This document shows positions 36,294 to 46,057 of a stretch of DNA of 64,000 bases, piece after piece. Origin of the DNA: Sphingobacterium paludis (GTDB lineage Bacteria > Bacteroidota > Bacteroidia > Sphingobacteriales > Sphingobacteriaceae). The translations under genes were made by a program, and so were the position numbers. The stretch lies in assembly GCF_004364125.1 (NCBI RefSeq), contig NZ_SNZV01000007.1:248001-312000 (forward strand). The letters are read 5' to 3'. Under the pieces are notes generated by a model. The model saw only the letters and a program-made list of their open reading frames with translations, was not told where the DNA came from and did not search any database. How positions within the stretch are numbered: the first letter of the stretch is position 1; each line of letters begins with the position of its first letter.

Positions 36294-37250
36294 TTAATAC
36301 GCGCTTGCTTGGTCCAACAAAGTTAATTCTTCCTTCGCAAAGGATAGCCCTGCTGCGTCCACAAAGGGTTGCAGATGGAGGGCTTTCGTGGCGCTAGCAA
36401 TGGGCGCTGCTACAGTAGGCTGTTGCAGTAACCAAGCAAGCGCGACAGCTGACGGCGTAGTGTTGTGCTGTTCGGCGACGTACTGTAAAGCCTTTATGAT
36501 CTTTTCGCCGCGTGCATTCCAATATTGATCTTTGACCCCCTTGCCACGTACCGACTTATCAAAATCTTCTTCACTCTGGTATTTGCCCGTCAAAAATCCG
36601 CTGGCCAAGGAAAAGTAAGGAATGACAGATAGCTCGTAAACCGATGCGATATCTTTATAGGCGGTCTCAAAATTTTCACGCGAGTATACGTTATATTCGG
36701 GTTGTAATGTTGCGTAACGAGGGAGCTCAAAACTGAGACTGGTTTCCAGCGATTCGCGCAATCTATCGGGCGACAAATTTGATGCCCCAATGTAACGCAC
36801 TTTGCCGGCTTTGATCAGTTCTTCGTAGGCACGCAATGTCTCCTCCACAGGTGTTTCTTCCTGATCAAAATGCGTTTGGTACAGATCGATATAATCGGTT
36901 TGCAAACGCTTTAAAGAACGTTCGACCTGTTCAATAATATGTTGACGCGTTGTATTCGGCTTGGGGCTGTCTGCAAAAGCTCCGCCCACCTTCGTCATCA
37001 TCACGACACGATCGCGGTTACCGCGATCCTTCATCCACTGTCCTAATATAGTTTCTGACTCCCCGCCTTTGTTTCCTGAAACCCAATATGAATATTGATT
37101 TGCCGTATCCACCGCGTTAAAACCAAAATCTACGAAAGCATCTAAAATGTCAAATGAGCTCTTTCCATCCAATGTCCATCCGAAAACATTTCCACCAAAT
37201 ATGATCGGTGCAATAGCTAAATCTGTATGTTTTAATATCTTTTTTTCCAT
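36294..37250 (-). CDS. Aldo/keto reductase
   Basis: 318 residues. NADPH-dependent (beta/alpha)8 reductase of the Tas/YajO-like group. The catalytic tetrad can be placed: Asp in FNAVDTANQYSYW (about 48), Tyr following, Lys in VMMTKVGGAF (about 85) and His in LYQTHFDQEETPVEE (about 124). C-terminal cofactor residues are in VAAPIASATKALHLQPF. The substrate is unknown. It is the first gene of a two-gene operon with DoxX. Confidence 0.92.
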   Translation of the reverse strand: MEKKILKHTDLAIAPIIFGGNVFGWTLDGKSSFDILDAFVDFGFNAVDTANQYSYWVSGNKGGESETILGQWMKDRGNRDRVVMMTKVGGAFADSPKPNTTRQHIIEQVERSLKRLQTDYIDLYQTHFDQEETPVEETLRAYEELIKAGKVRYIGASNLSPDRLRESLETSLSFELPRYATLQPEYNVYSRENFETAYKDIASVYELSVIPYFSLASGFLTGKYQSEEDFDKSVRGKGVKDQYWNARGEKIIKALQYVAEQHNTTPSAVALAWLLQQPTVAAPIASATKALHLQPFVDAAGLSFAKEELTLLDQASAY

Positions 37251-37322
37251 AACTAAACCTTCATTTTATCCAACCCAATGTACGCTTTTTACCGTTTTTG
37301 GCGAAAATAGCACATCCATATT

Positions 37323-37355
37323 TTTGTCATAAATCCGAATAAATTCCTACTTTTG
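37323..37355 (+). promoter_or_regulatory. Promoter of the pseudouridine synthase gene
   Basis: TTTG (37323-37326) and TACTTTTG (37348-37355) are 21 bases apart, a full match to the Bacteroidota TTTG/TAnnTTTG pattern. It is 20 bases before ATG 37376. Confidence 0.7.
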
Positions 37356-37375
37356 TGCGGCAATAATGCCACCGT

Positions 37376-39061
37376 ATGTCGTATAAGAACATCCCCTTCC
37401 TCCATTCCTTCCAATCGGATGTTACCCATATCCAAAAGCCTACGCGCTTTACCTTCCCGTTTAGTTATGAACCACACCCCCTCAGTCAGCTAGCTGCTCG
37501 TGAACTGCAAAACTATCTTGAGGTGCAGCAAGATTTCAGCCATAATTTTGGCTTGCGGGAAATGGATGGCCTCGTTATTGGGAAGATGTTTGGCGTTTTG
37601 GTCGTCGAAATGGAGCATGGCGATCTCGGCTACATAGCCGCGGTGTCAGGAAAACTGGCCAACAGCAATCAACATGAGTTTTTTGTGCCGCCAGTATTTG
37701 ATATGTTAACCAAGGATAGTTTCTTTTTGATGGAAGAGGAACAGATTAACTTCTTAAACCGCCGCATCGAAACGCTAACAAGTGATGATACGCTGCCGCA
37801 GTTGCAGGCAGAATTGAACGCGCTCCAACAGCAGGCACAGACAGCGTTAGCCGCTTTCCGCCAGCATATGAAAAAGGAAAAGACTGGACGAAAAGAAAAA
37901 CGGATACAATATAAAGCATCACTATCGGCTGAGGCATACCAAATATTAGAAGAAGACCTTATTAAACAGAGCTACCGCGACCAGCATGAATACGATGTGC
38001 TGAAGTTGCATTGGAAAGATACGATCGATGCAACCCAGCAGCTATTCCAACAGCGAAGGAACGCGATAGATGAACTGAAAAACGAACGTAAAATACGCTC
38101 GGCAGCTTTACAACGAAGGCTATTTGACCAATATAGATTTTTAAACGCATCAGGAGAAGCACGAAGCGTACTTGACATCTTCGCTGCAACCAAGCAGCTC
38201 ATTCCACCGGCCGGCGCAGGAGAATGTGCAGCACCAAAACTGCTGCAGTACGCTTATAAAAACAAGTTGAAACCGATTTGTATGGCAGAGTTTTGGTGGG
38301 GAGCCTCCCCCGCCTCCGAAGTCCGCAAACATAAAAACTATTACCCCGCCTGCAAAAGCAAATGCGAGCCCATCCTCGCCCATATGCTCCAGGGACTATC
38401 GGTTGATAATAATCCGCTACTAGACAATCCAGCGCGGGGGCAGCAGTTTGATATTATTTTCCAAGATGATGATATTATCGTGGTGAACAAACCCGCGGAA
38501 TTTCTATCTGTTCCTGGCATTCATATCCAAGACTCGGTTTACACGCGCATCCTGGAAATGATGCCTGCTATTTCCGGGCCGGTAATTATTCACCGACTGG
38601 ACATGTCTACATCGGGTATTCTGGTACTAGCAAAAAATAAAGAAGCCCATAAGATCATTCAAGACCAATTTATTCGGCACACGATCGTGAAACGCTACAC
38701 CGCCTTGCTCGATGGCCTAATTCCTATCGGTAGCGGAGAAATCGATCTCCCACTCCGTGTCGATTTGGACGATCGGCCGCGCCAAATGGTGTGCTACGAA
38801 CATGGCAAACCGGCACAGACGAAATACACCGTCATCGGTCATGAGCAAGGCAAAACACGCATACATTTTTATCCCCTGACCGGGCGGACGCATCAGCTTC
38901 GCGTGCATGCAGCCCATAGCTTAGGGCTCCATACCGCAATTGTGGGCGACGATTTGTATGGCAAGCGTGACAAACGCCTGCACCTACATGCTGGCTTTAT
39001 CCAATTTGAACATCCACGAACTGCTGAGACCGTAACGTTTGATATACCTGATCCCTTCTAG
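37376..39061 (+). CDS. RluA family pseudouridine synthase with long N-terminal region
   Basis: 561 residues. The C-terminal about 215 residues are the RluA catalytic domain: IIVVNKPAEFLSVPG (about 367), HRLDMSTSGILVLAKN with catalytic Asp (about 408) and LTGRTHQLRVHAAH (about 500). It isomerises uridine in 23S rRNA or tRNA. The N-terminal 340 residues include a long charged coiled coil (about 130-250) and a Cys-containing segment (PICMAEFWWG, ACKSKCEPILAHML) seen in long Bacteroidota RluA proteins. The target base cannot be assigned. Confidence 0.92.
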   Translation: MSYKNIPFLHSFQSDVTHIQKPTRFTFPFSYEPHPLSQLAARELQNYLEVQQDFSHNFGLREMDGLVIGKMFGVLVVEMEHGDLGYIAAVSGKLANSNQHEFFVPPVFDMLTKDSFFLMEEEQINFLNRRIETLTSDDTLPQLQAELNALQQQAQTALAAFRQHMKKEKTGRKEKRIQYKASLSAEAYQILEEDLIKQSYRDQHEYDVLKLHWKDTIDATQQLFQQRRNAIDELKNERKIRSAALQRRLFDQYRFLNASGEARSVLDIFAATKQLIPPAGAGECAAPKLLQYAYKNKLKPICMAEFWWGASPASEVRKHKNYYPACKSKCEPILAHMLQGLSVDNNPLLDNPARGQQFDIIFQDDDIIVVNKPAEFLSVPGIHIQDSVYTRILEMMPAISGPVIIHRLDMSTSGILVLAKNKEAHKIIQDQFIRHTIVKRYTALLDGLIPIGSGEIDLPLRVDLDDRPRQMVCYEHGKPAQTKYTVIGHEQGKTRIHFYPLTGRTHQLRVHAAHSLGLHTAIVGDDLYGKRDKRLHLHAGFIQFEHPRTAETVTFDIPDPF

Positions 39062-39147
39062 TTAGCCAAGCCATGATACAATAATCAAAAGAAAGTCACA
39101 TTCTTTTTCAAGTCATTTTTCCCTTTTAAAATCATTCGAACAATCAT

Positions 39148-39155
39148 TACTTTTG
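39148..39155 (+). promoter_or_regulatory. -7 promoter box of the DUF5686 gene
   Basis: TACTTTTG is an exact TAnnTTTG match, 67 bases before the start. No perfect -33 TTTG lies at the ideal distance (a T-rich stretch at 39123-39127 is the nearest). Confidence 0.5.
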
Positions 39156-39222
39156 TCGCAATTCCTAAAGAGTTGACTTAGATAGTTTAAAAGTCAATTC
39201 GATAGTTTCAAACTGTATTGTT

Positions 39223-41802
39223 ATGTTTACGACCACTATACGGGTAGCCCAACGGGTAGCGACATCGCTATTGGTGCTCCTTTTCTTTTCTACATTATCT
39301 TTCGCACAAGATCTGCACATAAAGGGTCGCGTGATGGATGTCACAAATAAGCAACCTATCGGTTATGCTACGGTAGCCGCAATTGGTGCTACTAGCGCAA
39401 CCTCGACGGATGACAATGGTAGTTTCGCATTGAAGGTTGAACCTGGCTTTGGCAAACTACGCATATCCTACGTAGGCTACGAACCGCAAGATATAAGCAT
39501 CACGGCTGATAGCTACCAAGAACTCACGGTGTATCTAGTACCTGAAGAGAATACGTTGGAGGCTGTCGAGGTTAAGGCGCCGCGACGTTCCAAATATTCA
39601 AATAAAAACAATCCGGCCGTAGAATTGATCCGCCAGGTCATTGCGCATAAAGACGAAAATCGAATAGAGGCTTACGAGTATGCCGAATTTCAACAGTATG
39701 AAAAGATCTCTTTAGGATTGAGCAACCTGTCCGAGAAATTTAAAAACCGAAAAGTGTTTAAAAACTATCAGTTTTTATTTGAAAAAGAAGACGCAGAAAA
39801 TGGCGCGACAAAAGGTTATACCCTCCCCGCCTTTATTGAAGAACGGCTTTCGCAGTTTTATACGCGTAAAAAGCCAAGTACCAGCAAACAGCTCATTCTT
39901 GCTGAGCAACGGGCGCAATTTGACCCCAAGTTCATCGATAACAACGGCATGAGTGCCTATTTTAATAAGCTCTATCAAGATATTGATATTTACGATAGCA
40001 ATATCGAACTGGTAACTAACCAGTTTTTGAGTCCTATAGCAGGTTCGTCGCCCACATTCTACAAGTTTTATATCACCGACACCGTAAAAACAGAAACTCC
40101 TTACTTAGTAGAGCTTAGCTTTTTTCCGCGCAATAAAGCCGATCTGCTCTTTCAAGGTAAACTATACATCACGCTTGATGGCCGTTATGCCGTTAAACAT
40201 GCCGAGTTAAGCGTAGCCCACGACATTAACCTGAACTTTGTGCGCGATTTAGACGCCAAGCTCGATTATGAACGCGATAGCAACAACCGGTACTACCTGA
40301 AAACGAGCTCGCTGGGATTGGACTTTTCCCTGACCGAAAAAGGCACGGGTATCAAGGGAAACCGCACCGTCATTTTCGAAGATTTTAAAACGGGTGTCGT
40401 TCAGCCAGACAGCATCTATACCGGACCTTCGGTTGTCAAAGTATTCGCAGAGCAGAAACAACCCATTGCCGACGACTACTGGTTGACGCACAGACCAGTG
40501 CCATTGGACAGCAAAGAGGAAAATATCTACCACAACATCGACACCTTGCAGCTGATGCCATCGTTCCAGCGATTTCTGGACATCAGCGCGCTCGTTCTAT
40601 CTGGTTACAAGCAGCTGGGTCCAGTAGAGGTAGGCCCGGTCAATACATTCTATAGCTTTAATCCGGTGGAGGGCTTTCGACTACGCCTTGGCGGACGAAC
40701 CACAGAACAGCTTAGCAAGCGCTTTTATGCAGAGGGGTATACAGCCTATGGTTTTAAAGACGAAAAATGGAAATATTTCCTCAGCGCTACCTATGCATTG
40801 AACAATAAATCCGTCTATACCTTTCCGCAGCACTACCTGCGCGCGTCGGTAATGCGGGACACCAAGATACCGGGGCAAAACCTCGAGTTTGTGCAAGAGG
40901 ACAACTTTTTGCTGTCGTTTAAACGCGGCGAGAATGAGCGATATCTTTACAACGATATCTATCGATTGGAATACAAACGGGAGTTTGCTAACAACTTTTC
41001 CTATGTCCTTGGCTTCTCGAAATGGCGGCAGCAACCTGCTGGTATCCTTACCTATCAAATGCTGGATGAAAACGGTAACAATAGACTGTTCAATGATTTG
41101 AATACCACAGAGCTCTCCTTAAGTTTGCGCTATGCGCCACACGAAGAGTTTTATCAAGGAAAACTATACCGCACGCCAATCTTTAACAAGTATCCGATAT
41201 TTTACCTTAACTATGTTGCAGGATTGAAAAATGTGTTGGAGGGCGAATACAACTACCACAACTTTACCTTGGGCGCCGATAAACGTTTCTACTTCTCACA
41301 ATTGGGTTATGCCGATGTCAACGTCGAGGGAAACTATATTTTAGGCAATGAGATACCGTTTCCCTTCTTAAACATTCATCGGGCAAACCAAACCTATGCC
41401 TATCAACTTCGCTCGTACAACTTGATGAATTTCTTGGAATTCGTCAGCGACCATTCGGTTTCAGCCAATATACAGTATTATATGAATGGCTTTATTTTGA
41501 ACAAAGTACCCCTAATCAAAAAGCTCAAGTGGCGTGAGGTGTTTAGCCTAAAAGCGATTTATGGTGGATTGCGCGATGAAAACAACCCGGCCTATACCAA
41601 CAACGTTTTCCAGTTTCAAAAAAATAATGATGGGGAAGCCATCACCTACGGCTTTGGCGACAAGCCCTATGTCGAAGCAAGTGTGGGGCTAACAAATATC
41701 TTCAAGTTTATCCGGGTGGACTACGTACGTCGATTAAACTACCTCGACCAACCGGAAGCTCCCAAGCACGGTATTCGCGTAAGGGTAAAGTTTGATTTTT
41801 AA
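39223..41802 (+). CDS. DUF5686 outer-membrane protein with carboxypeptidase-regulatory-like domain
   Basis: 859 residues with a signal peptide (STLSFAQ). A CarboxypepD_reg-like beta-sandwich is at about 30-115 (IKGRVMDVTNKQPIGYATV, SYVGYEPQDI). DUF5686 follows, a large beta-rich region ending as an outer-membrane barrel (GIRVRVKFDF; the last residue Phe is typical of barrel C-termini). The family is ubiquitous in Bacteroidota, proposed to be outer-membrane assembly or transport related; function not established. Monocistronic, with a terminator after it. Confidence 0.88.
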   Translation: MFTTTIRVAQRVATSLLVLLFFSTLSFAQDLHIKGRVMDVTNKQPIGYATVAAIGATSATSTDDNGSFALKVEPGFGKLRISYVGYEPQDISITADSYQELTVYLVPEENTLEAVEVKAPRRSKYSNKNNPAVELIRQVIAHKDENRIEAYEYAEFQQYEKISLGLSNLSEKFKNRKVFKNYQFLFEKEDAENGATKGYTLPAFIEERLSQFYTRKKPSTSKQLILAEQRAQFDPKFIDNNGMSAYFNKLYQDIDIYDSNIELVTNQFLSPIAGSSPTFYKFYITDTVKTETPYLVELSFFPRNKADLLFQGKLYITLDGRYAVKHAELSVAHDINLNFVRDLDAKLDYERDSNNRYYLKTSSLGLDFSLTEKGTGIKGNRTVIFEDFKTGVVQPDSIYTGPSVVKVFAEQKQPIADDYWLTHRPVPLDSKEENIYHNIDTLQLMPSFQRFLDISALVLSGYKQLGPVEVGPVNTFYSFNPVEGFRLRLGGRTTEQLSKRFYAEGYTAYGFKDEKWKYFLSATYALNNKSVYTFPQHYLRASVMRDTKIPGQNLEFVQEDNFLLSFKRGENERYLYNDIYRLEYKREFANNFSYVLGFSKWRQQPAGILTYQMLDENGNNRLFNDLNTTELSLSLRYAPHEEFYQGKLYRTPIFNKYPIFYLNYVAGLKNVLEGEYNYHNFTLGADKRFYFSQLGYADVNVEGNYILGNEIPFPFLNIHRANQTYAYQLRSYNLMNFLEFVSDHSVSANIQYYMNGFILNKVPLIKKLKWREVFSLKAIYGGLRDENNPAYTNNVFQFQKNNDGEAITYGFGDKPYVEASVGLTNIFKFIRVDYVRRLNYLDQPEAPKHGIRVRVKFDF

Positions 41803-41824
41803 CATAGCCCCCCTAGATGACCAT

Positions 41825-41856
41825 AAAGCTGCTTTGAACAAAGGCAGCTTTTTTTG
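41825..41856 (+). terminator. Intrinsic terminator after the DUF5686 gene
   Basis: AAAGCTGC pairs with GCAGCTTT, extended by TTTG/CAAA inside, followed by a run of Ts. Confidence 0.88.
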
Positions 41857-42015
41857 TAAGATTACAGCAAGGAATTATAGCGTAATCGTCTTCAAAGACC
41901 GGCTAAAAATTCGCAATTACACGAACACATTGCAAATATTTTTATATTTTTATTAATAATTGTGATGTGTTTTATGGTCCTAATGAAGGTGAACAAACAT
42001 CTATAACCAACGCTT

Positions 42016-42594
42016 ATGTATCCAGATCAACTCCGGTTAATTTATCAATATCCATCCATGACGTATACTGACTTAGATCAGATTGTGGAAAAGCACGAAA
42101 AGATGACGTTCAAAAAAGGCGACTTGTTACTTCGGGAGGGCCAGGTAAGCGATTGCTTCTACATTGTAGAGAAAGGAATTGTTCGTTCTTACGTCTATGA
42201 TTATGATGGAAACGATATAAGCACAAACTTCTTCTGTGAAGACGAAATTGTTATCGAAGTAGCCTCCATCTTTCATCATATTCCCACACAGGAAAATATT
42301 ATTTGTTTAACAGATTGTATTTTGTGGCGCATCCAATTTGATGCTTTTCAGGATCTGTTTGAAAAAATTCCAGCCGTGACCGAATGGGGACGGGCATGGA
42401 TGTCTCATCAATTGTTTCTAACAAAGAAAAGAGCGCTCGACATGATCAGCCTATCCGCATTAGATCGTTACCAACAGTTGCTGGAGACAAAGCCACAAAT
42501 ACTACACCAAGCGCCGTTAAAGCACATTGCAACTTTTTTGGGGATTACAGACACCTCATTAAGTCGTATCCGGAAAGAATTGGTGGGGAAATAA
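42016..42594 (+). CDS. Crp/Fnr family transcriptional regulator
   Basis: 192 residues. A cyclic-nucleotide-binding-type beta-roll is at about 15-130 (KKGDLLLREGQVSDCFYIVEKGIVRSY). It lacks the cAMP phosphate-binding cassette residues, as is usual for Bacteroidota members. The C-terminal winged helix is at about 150-192 (LKHIATFLGITDTSLSRIRKEL). It leads the small-protein island that follows; the genes downstream start 78 bases away on the same strand. Its signal is unknown. Confidence 0.9.
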   Translation: MYPDQLRLIYQYPSMTYTDLDQIVEKHEKMTFKKGDLLLREGQVSDCFYIVEKGIVRSYVYDYDGNDISTNFFCEDEIVIEVASIFHHIPTQENIICLTDCILWRIQFDAFQDLFEKIPAVTEWGRAWMSHQLFLTKKRALDMISLSALDRYQQLLETKPQILHQAPLKHIATFLGITDTSLSRIRKELVGK

Positions 42595-42672
42595 TATAAG
42601 AATCGAAAAGTTGTCCTAGGATAAGAGTCTCATTCACTCCATGTCGTATTTTTGAAGAGCAAACCAATAAAA

Positions 42673-43050
42673 ATGAAAGGCATTATGGAGATTAATTTCA
42701 GAGGTGGATTGAATATGGCTATGAAAATTTCACCGGCCAACTATGAACAGACGGTAACCTTTTATAGGGACATTCTTTTGTTTGATGTGGAAGAAATCCC
42801 CATCACCCATCCCACGGTCTTACGCAGCCATCGGCTTCATTTTGGCCCGAATACACTATGGCTAGATTGTGTGGAGGATGTAGCACACCCACAGATATGG
42901 CTTGAACTACATACGGAAGATGTGGAGCGAGCAGCTGCCTACCTCGAGACGAATGACGTGAAGACCTGCGATGAAATCGAAGAAATAAGTCCGTCTATGC
43001 ATTGGATCAAAGATCCATCTGGCAATGTATTGCTTGTAAAAAAACAGTAG
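42673..43050 (+). CDS. VOC family (glyoxalase/bleomycin-resistance fold) protein
   Basis: 125 residues from ATG 42673 (ATG 42685 also possible; a TTG further upstream is not needed). The VOC paired beta-alpha-beta-beta-beta fold is seen from NYEQTVTFYRDILLFDVEE, RLHFGPNTLWLDCV and MHWIKDPSGNVLLVKK. VOC proteins use a metal site for glyoxalase, dioxygenase or antibiotic-binding roles; no specific one can be assigned. First of the island after the Crp/Fnr gene, and 18 bases before the next gene. Confidence 0.82.
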   Translation: MKGIMEINFRGGLNMAMKISPANYEQTVTFYRDILLFDVEEIPITHPTVLRSHRLHFGPNTLWLDCVEDVAHPQIWLELHTEDVERAAAYLETNDVKTCDEIEEISPSMHWIKDPSGNVLLVKKQ

Positions 43051-43068
43051 AAAATTTAACATAACAAT

Positions 43069-43497
43069 ATGGAAAAGATCACCGTTACATCGCGTATAGC
43101 GAACAATGTCGCAACGATTTGGAATGCGTACAACTCCGCAGAAGATATTATGCAATGGAATCAGGCGTCAGCAGACTGGCAGTGCATCAATGCAAGAAAT
43201 GACCTGCGGGTTGGGGGCAAATTCAGCAACAGAATGGAGGCGAAAGATGGAAGTTTTGGTTTCGATTTCGAAGGACAATACACAGCTATCGAACCTTTTA
43301 AGCGTATAGCTTATGCCATGCCTGATGGACGGCAGGTCGATATCCATTTCCATGAGGACCATGCTACAACCGACATAAAAATTATTTTCGATGCCGAAAG
43401 TGAAAACCCGATCGATATGCAACGTAACGGTTGGCAATCTATTTTGGACAATTTTAAAAGCTACGTGGAACGTGTGTATGGCAACGCATCATCCTAA
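43069..43497 (+). CDS. SRPBCC/AHSA1-like domain protein (1 of 4 in the island)
   Basis: 142 residues, single START-like helix-grip fold: ITVTSRIANNVATIWNAYNS at the N-terminus, RVGGKFSNRMEAKDGS in the middle, and helix MQRNGWQSILDNFKSYVE at the end. SRPBCC domains bind hydrophobic ligands or Hsp90; the bacterial small versions are mostly uncharacterised. 18 bases after the VOC gene, so same transcript. Confidence 0.85.
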   Translation: MEKITVTSRIANNVATIWNAYNSAEDIMQWNQASADWQCINARNDLRVGGKFSNRMEAKDGSFGFDFEGQYTAIEPFKRIAYAMPDGRQVDIHFHEDHATTDIKIIFDAESENPIDMQRNGWQSILDNFKSYVERVYGNASS

Positions 43498-43557
43498 AGC
43501 GCCTCAAGCAACGTAAATAACCGCAATATATCAAGCCTCCACATCCCTAAGTTACAG

Positions 43558-43992
43558 ATGGCAAAAAATAAAACAGCATACAGTACAGCGCCTGTCGGCT
43601 CATTCCTCGAAACCCTGACGGATGAACAAAAGCGAGCAGATAGTGAGGCACTTATCGACCTGATGGAAGCTGCCACCGGCGAACGTGCGCAGCTTTTTGG
43701 AACCAATATTATCGGTTTTGGAAAGTATGCCTATACATATGCCAGCGGGCATGCTGGAGAAGCGCCCTTAGCAGCCTTTTCGCCACGTAAGAATGCATTC
43801 TCCCTATATGTCTACACCGGAAGAGAGGAACATCGTTACCTGCTTAGTAATCTTGGTAAATTTAAGATGGGCAAAGCCTGCATCTACGTGAAGCAATTAT
43901 CGGATATACATATTGATTCGCTGGAAACACTGATTCAGGAGACCATAAAATTTCTAAGTAGCACATACATTCGCGTAAAATCCGAAAAATGA
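43558..43992 (+). CDS. DUF1801 domain protein
   Basis: 144 residues. A compact DUF1801 fold is shown by GSFLETLTDEQKRADSEALI, FGKYAYTYASGHAGEAPLAA and HRYLLSNLGKFKMGKACIYV. A relative (YdhG/FRATAXIN-like iron chaperone) has been proposed to bind iron; this protein's role is unknown. It abuts the next frame. Confidence 0.85.
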   Translation: MAKNKTAYSTAPVGSFLETLTDEQKRADSEALIDLMEAATGERAQLFGTNIIGFGKYAYTYASGHAGEAPLAAFSPRKNAFSLYVYTGREEHRYLLSNLGKFKMGKACIYVKQLSDIHIDSLETLIQETIKFLSSTYIRVKSEK

Positions 43993-44028
43993 ATGATAAC
44001 CGTTAGCCAGTCTAAACGCTCGATAAAC

Positions 44029-44442
44029 ATGAAGAAGCATTCCACCAACTATTACAACAGCCTAATAACAACTGCTGTGGACAGCAAAGCCGATTGTGGA
44101 AGTAAGCCGACCGAAAGGAACGGGAAAAAGACCATCGCCCAGCTGCAGTTTGAGCTGATTAGCAGTGCCCCGTTGCAATACACTTCAGACGATGTACTAT
44201 TTTTAACCTACACGGAGAAAAACGACATTCACGAATTAGAATCCACAGCAGCGCGCGAACATTTCTTTTCCAAGGGTCGGCCTTGCCTACGTACATCGCC
44301 TTTAGCCAAGACATACGGCTGGGGAATACTGTCGGATGCGCAAGGGAGGGTGAGATTAGTGGATAGTGCTTCCACCTTTTATCAAGAACTGCTTGACGAC
44401 AGGAACATTAAGAAGATATCGGCTATGAAATCTAAAAAATAA
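44029..44442 (+). CDS. DUF6157 family protein
   Basis: 137 residues from ATG 44029 (start matches the family beginning MKKHSTNYYNSLITTAVDSK). Conserved segments are TIAQLQFELISSAPLQYTSDD, FSKGRPCLRTSPLAKTYGWG and DAQGRVRLVDSAS. The function is unknown; the family is small and often neighbours DUF1801 and VOC genes in Bacteroidota. The frame is open 36 bases further upstream, but the internal start gives the family N-terminus. Confidence 0.82.
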   Translation: MKKHSTNYYNSLITTAVDSKADCGSKPTERNGKKTIAQLQFELISSAPLQYTSDDVLFLTYTEKNDIHELESTAAREHFFSKGRPCLRTSPLAKTYGWGILSDAQGRVRLVDSASTFYQELLDDRNIKKISAMKSKK

Positions 44443-44447
44443 ATACC

Positions 44448-45380
44448 ATGAACGCTAATAGTTTCACGAATATTGACGAGTACATCGCCCAGTTTGATAG
44501 CAAGCAACAAAAGCTACTTCAGCATGTAAGGGAAATTATTCGGGAAGCTGCGCCAGAAGCTAAAGAAACCATCAGCTACCAAATGCCTACCTTCCGCCTA
44601 CAGGGCAATCTGATCCATTTCGCCCTATCTAAAAAGCATTTAGGCATATATCCTGGTCCGGCAGCCATCCGTTTTTATCAAGCAGAGCTCTCCCCGTACA
44701 AAACATCGAAAGGAGCCATACAGCTCCCGTTAGACCACATGCCTCCGAAGACGCTATTGCAAAAAATTGTACAGTTCAACCTCGAAAAGCAGAAAGATAA
44801 AGTGGCGCCCGATTGGAAGAGATACCACCACCAATGGGCCGAAGCCGTCGAAAAGATCCAGCGGCTTATTGGAGAATTTCCACTACAAAAAACCTTTAAA
44901 TGGGGAGGCGACGTCTACACTTTTCAAGGCAAGAACGTTTTATCCTTCGGTGGATTTAAACATCACTTTGCGATCTGGTTTTACAACGGTGTATTTCTGG
45001 AAGATCTGGATAAGGTGCTGGTCTCGGGATCCGAAGGCAAGACGAAAGGTTTACGACAGTGGCGCTTCAACCATGCGGACGAAATGGATCCATCAAAAAT
45101 AAAAAGGTATATCGCGGAAGCGATACAAACCATACGCGATGGCAAAGAAATAAAAGCCGACAAAGGAAAACCGATGGTCTTAACGGCCTTTCTCGCTGCC
45201 TTATTGGACACCGACAACCATTTCAATCGCGCCTTTTTTAAGCTTACACCGGGGCGACAAAGGGAATACAACGCGTTTATCGAAGAAGCAAAACAAGATA
45301 AAACAAAGCAGGCTCGATTGGAAAAGATCAAACCTTTGGTAGCTGCCGGTATGGGCCTGCATGCCAAATACAAAAGCTAG
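44448..45380 (+). CDS. Fusion of a DUF1801 domain and a YdeI-like domain
   Basis: 310 residues with two related halves. Residues 1-115 are an iron-chaperone-type DUF1801 domain (IDEYIAQFDSKQQKLLQHV, ETISYQMPTFRLQGNLIHF). Residues 130-310 are a YdeI/OmpD-associated-type domain (FKWGGDVYTFQGKNVLSFGG, a central DUF1801 core, and the C-terminal helix pair with RAFFKLTPGRQREY). It starts 5 bases after the previous stop. The function of either half is unsettled; YdeI in E. coli is linked to polymyxin and antimicrobial peptide resistance. Confidence 0.85.
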   Translation: MNANSFTNIDEYIAQFDSKQQKLLQHVREIIREAAPEAKETISYQMPTFRLQGNLIHFALSKKHLGIYPGPAAIRFYQAELSPYKTSKGAIQLPLDHMPPKTLLQKIVQFNLEKQKDKVAPDWKRYHHQWAEAVEKIQRLIGEFPLQKTFKWGGDVYTFQGKNVLSFGGFKHHFAIWFYNGVFLEDLDKVLVSGSEGKTKGLRQWRFNHADEMDPSKIKRYIAEAIQTIRDGKEIKADKGKPMVLTAFLAALLDTDNHFNRAFFKLTPGRQREYNAFIEEAKQDKTKQARLEKIKPLVAAGMGLHAKYKS

Positions 45381-45503
45381 CAGAAACGTCAAAATCTTGT
45401 CCTATGCTAAGCGCCAGTCTGTCCAAACCAACTACCTTTGGCTTGTTCAACGATGTAAAAAAGCTCTTAAAGCAACCATAAGTAAACTGAAAATAACAGC
45501 ACA

Positions 45504-46010
45504 ATGGAAAGAACGAACAACATGCAATTTGAGATAGCTGCAGACGGAAAGTCTGTGCACATCTCGCGGCAATATGCAGCGCCTCTGGAGCAAGTTTGGA
45601 AAGCCTGGACGGAAGCGCCTGTATTAGACGAGTGGTGGGCGCCCGCACCTTGGAAATGTAGCACAAAGCGTATGGACTTCCGCGAAGGAGGTGAATGGCT
45701 TTACAGTATGAATGGCCCTGAAGGCGAGAAGGTTTGGAGCCACTGCGCATATGGCGAGATCGAGCCGCTGTCCTATTTTGAGGCAAAAGATAATTTTTGC
45801 GATGAAAACGGCAAACCTACCGGCGATATGCCATCCATGAACTGGCGCACGGAATTCAGTGAAAATGAAATAGGAACGCGCGTTGAAAACCGCATTCGTA
45901 CAAAGTCCGCAGCGGACTTATCCCAATTGGTTGATATGGGTTTTAGAGAAGGATTCGAGATGGGGCAAAATAACCTAGAAGACTGGTTGGCCAAGAATAA
46001 GCAAATCTAA
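45504..46010 (+). CDS. SRPBCC/AHSA1-like domain protein (2 of 4)
   Basis: 168 residues (151 or so if the ATG at 45525 is used). Activator-of-Hsp90 homology features: ISRQYAAPLEQVWKAWTEAP, LDEWWAPAPWKCSTKRMDFR, GGEWLYSMNGPEGEKVW and a C-terminal helix FREGFEMGQNNLEDWL. This is the commonest SRPBCC type in Bacteroidota stress islands. The gap to the preceding DUF1801-YdeI gene is 123 bases, so a separate promoter is possible. Confidence 0.87.
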   Translation: MERTNNMQFEIAADGKSVHISRQYAAPLEQVWKAWTEAPVLDEWWAPAPWKCSTKRMDFREGGEWLYSMNGPEGEKVWSHCAYGEIEPLSYFEAKDNFCDENGKPTGDMPSMNWRTEFSENEIGTRVENRIRTKSAADLSQLVDMGFREGFEMGQNNLEDWLAKNKQI

Positions 46011-46057
46011 AAAAGTTAATATTCTCTTTACCTCAATAAGATAAACAATTAGAAATC

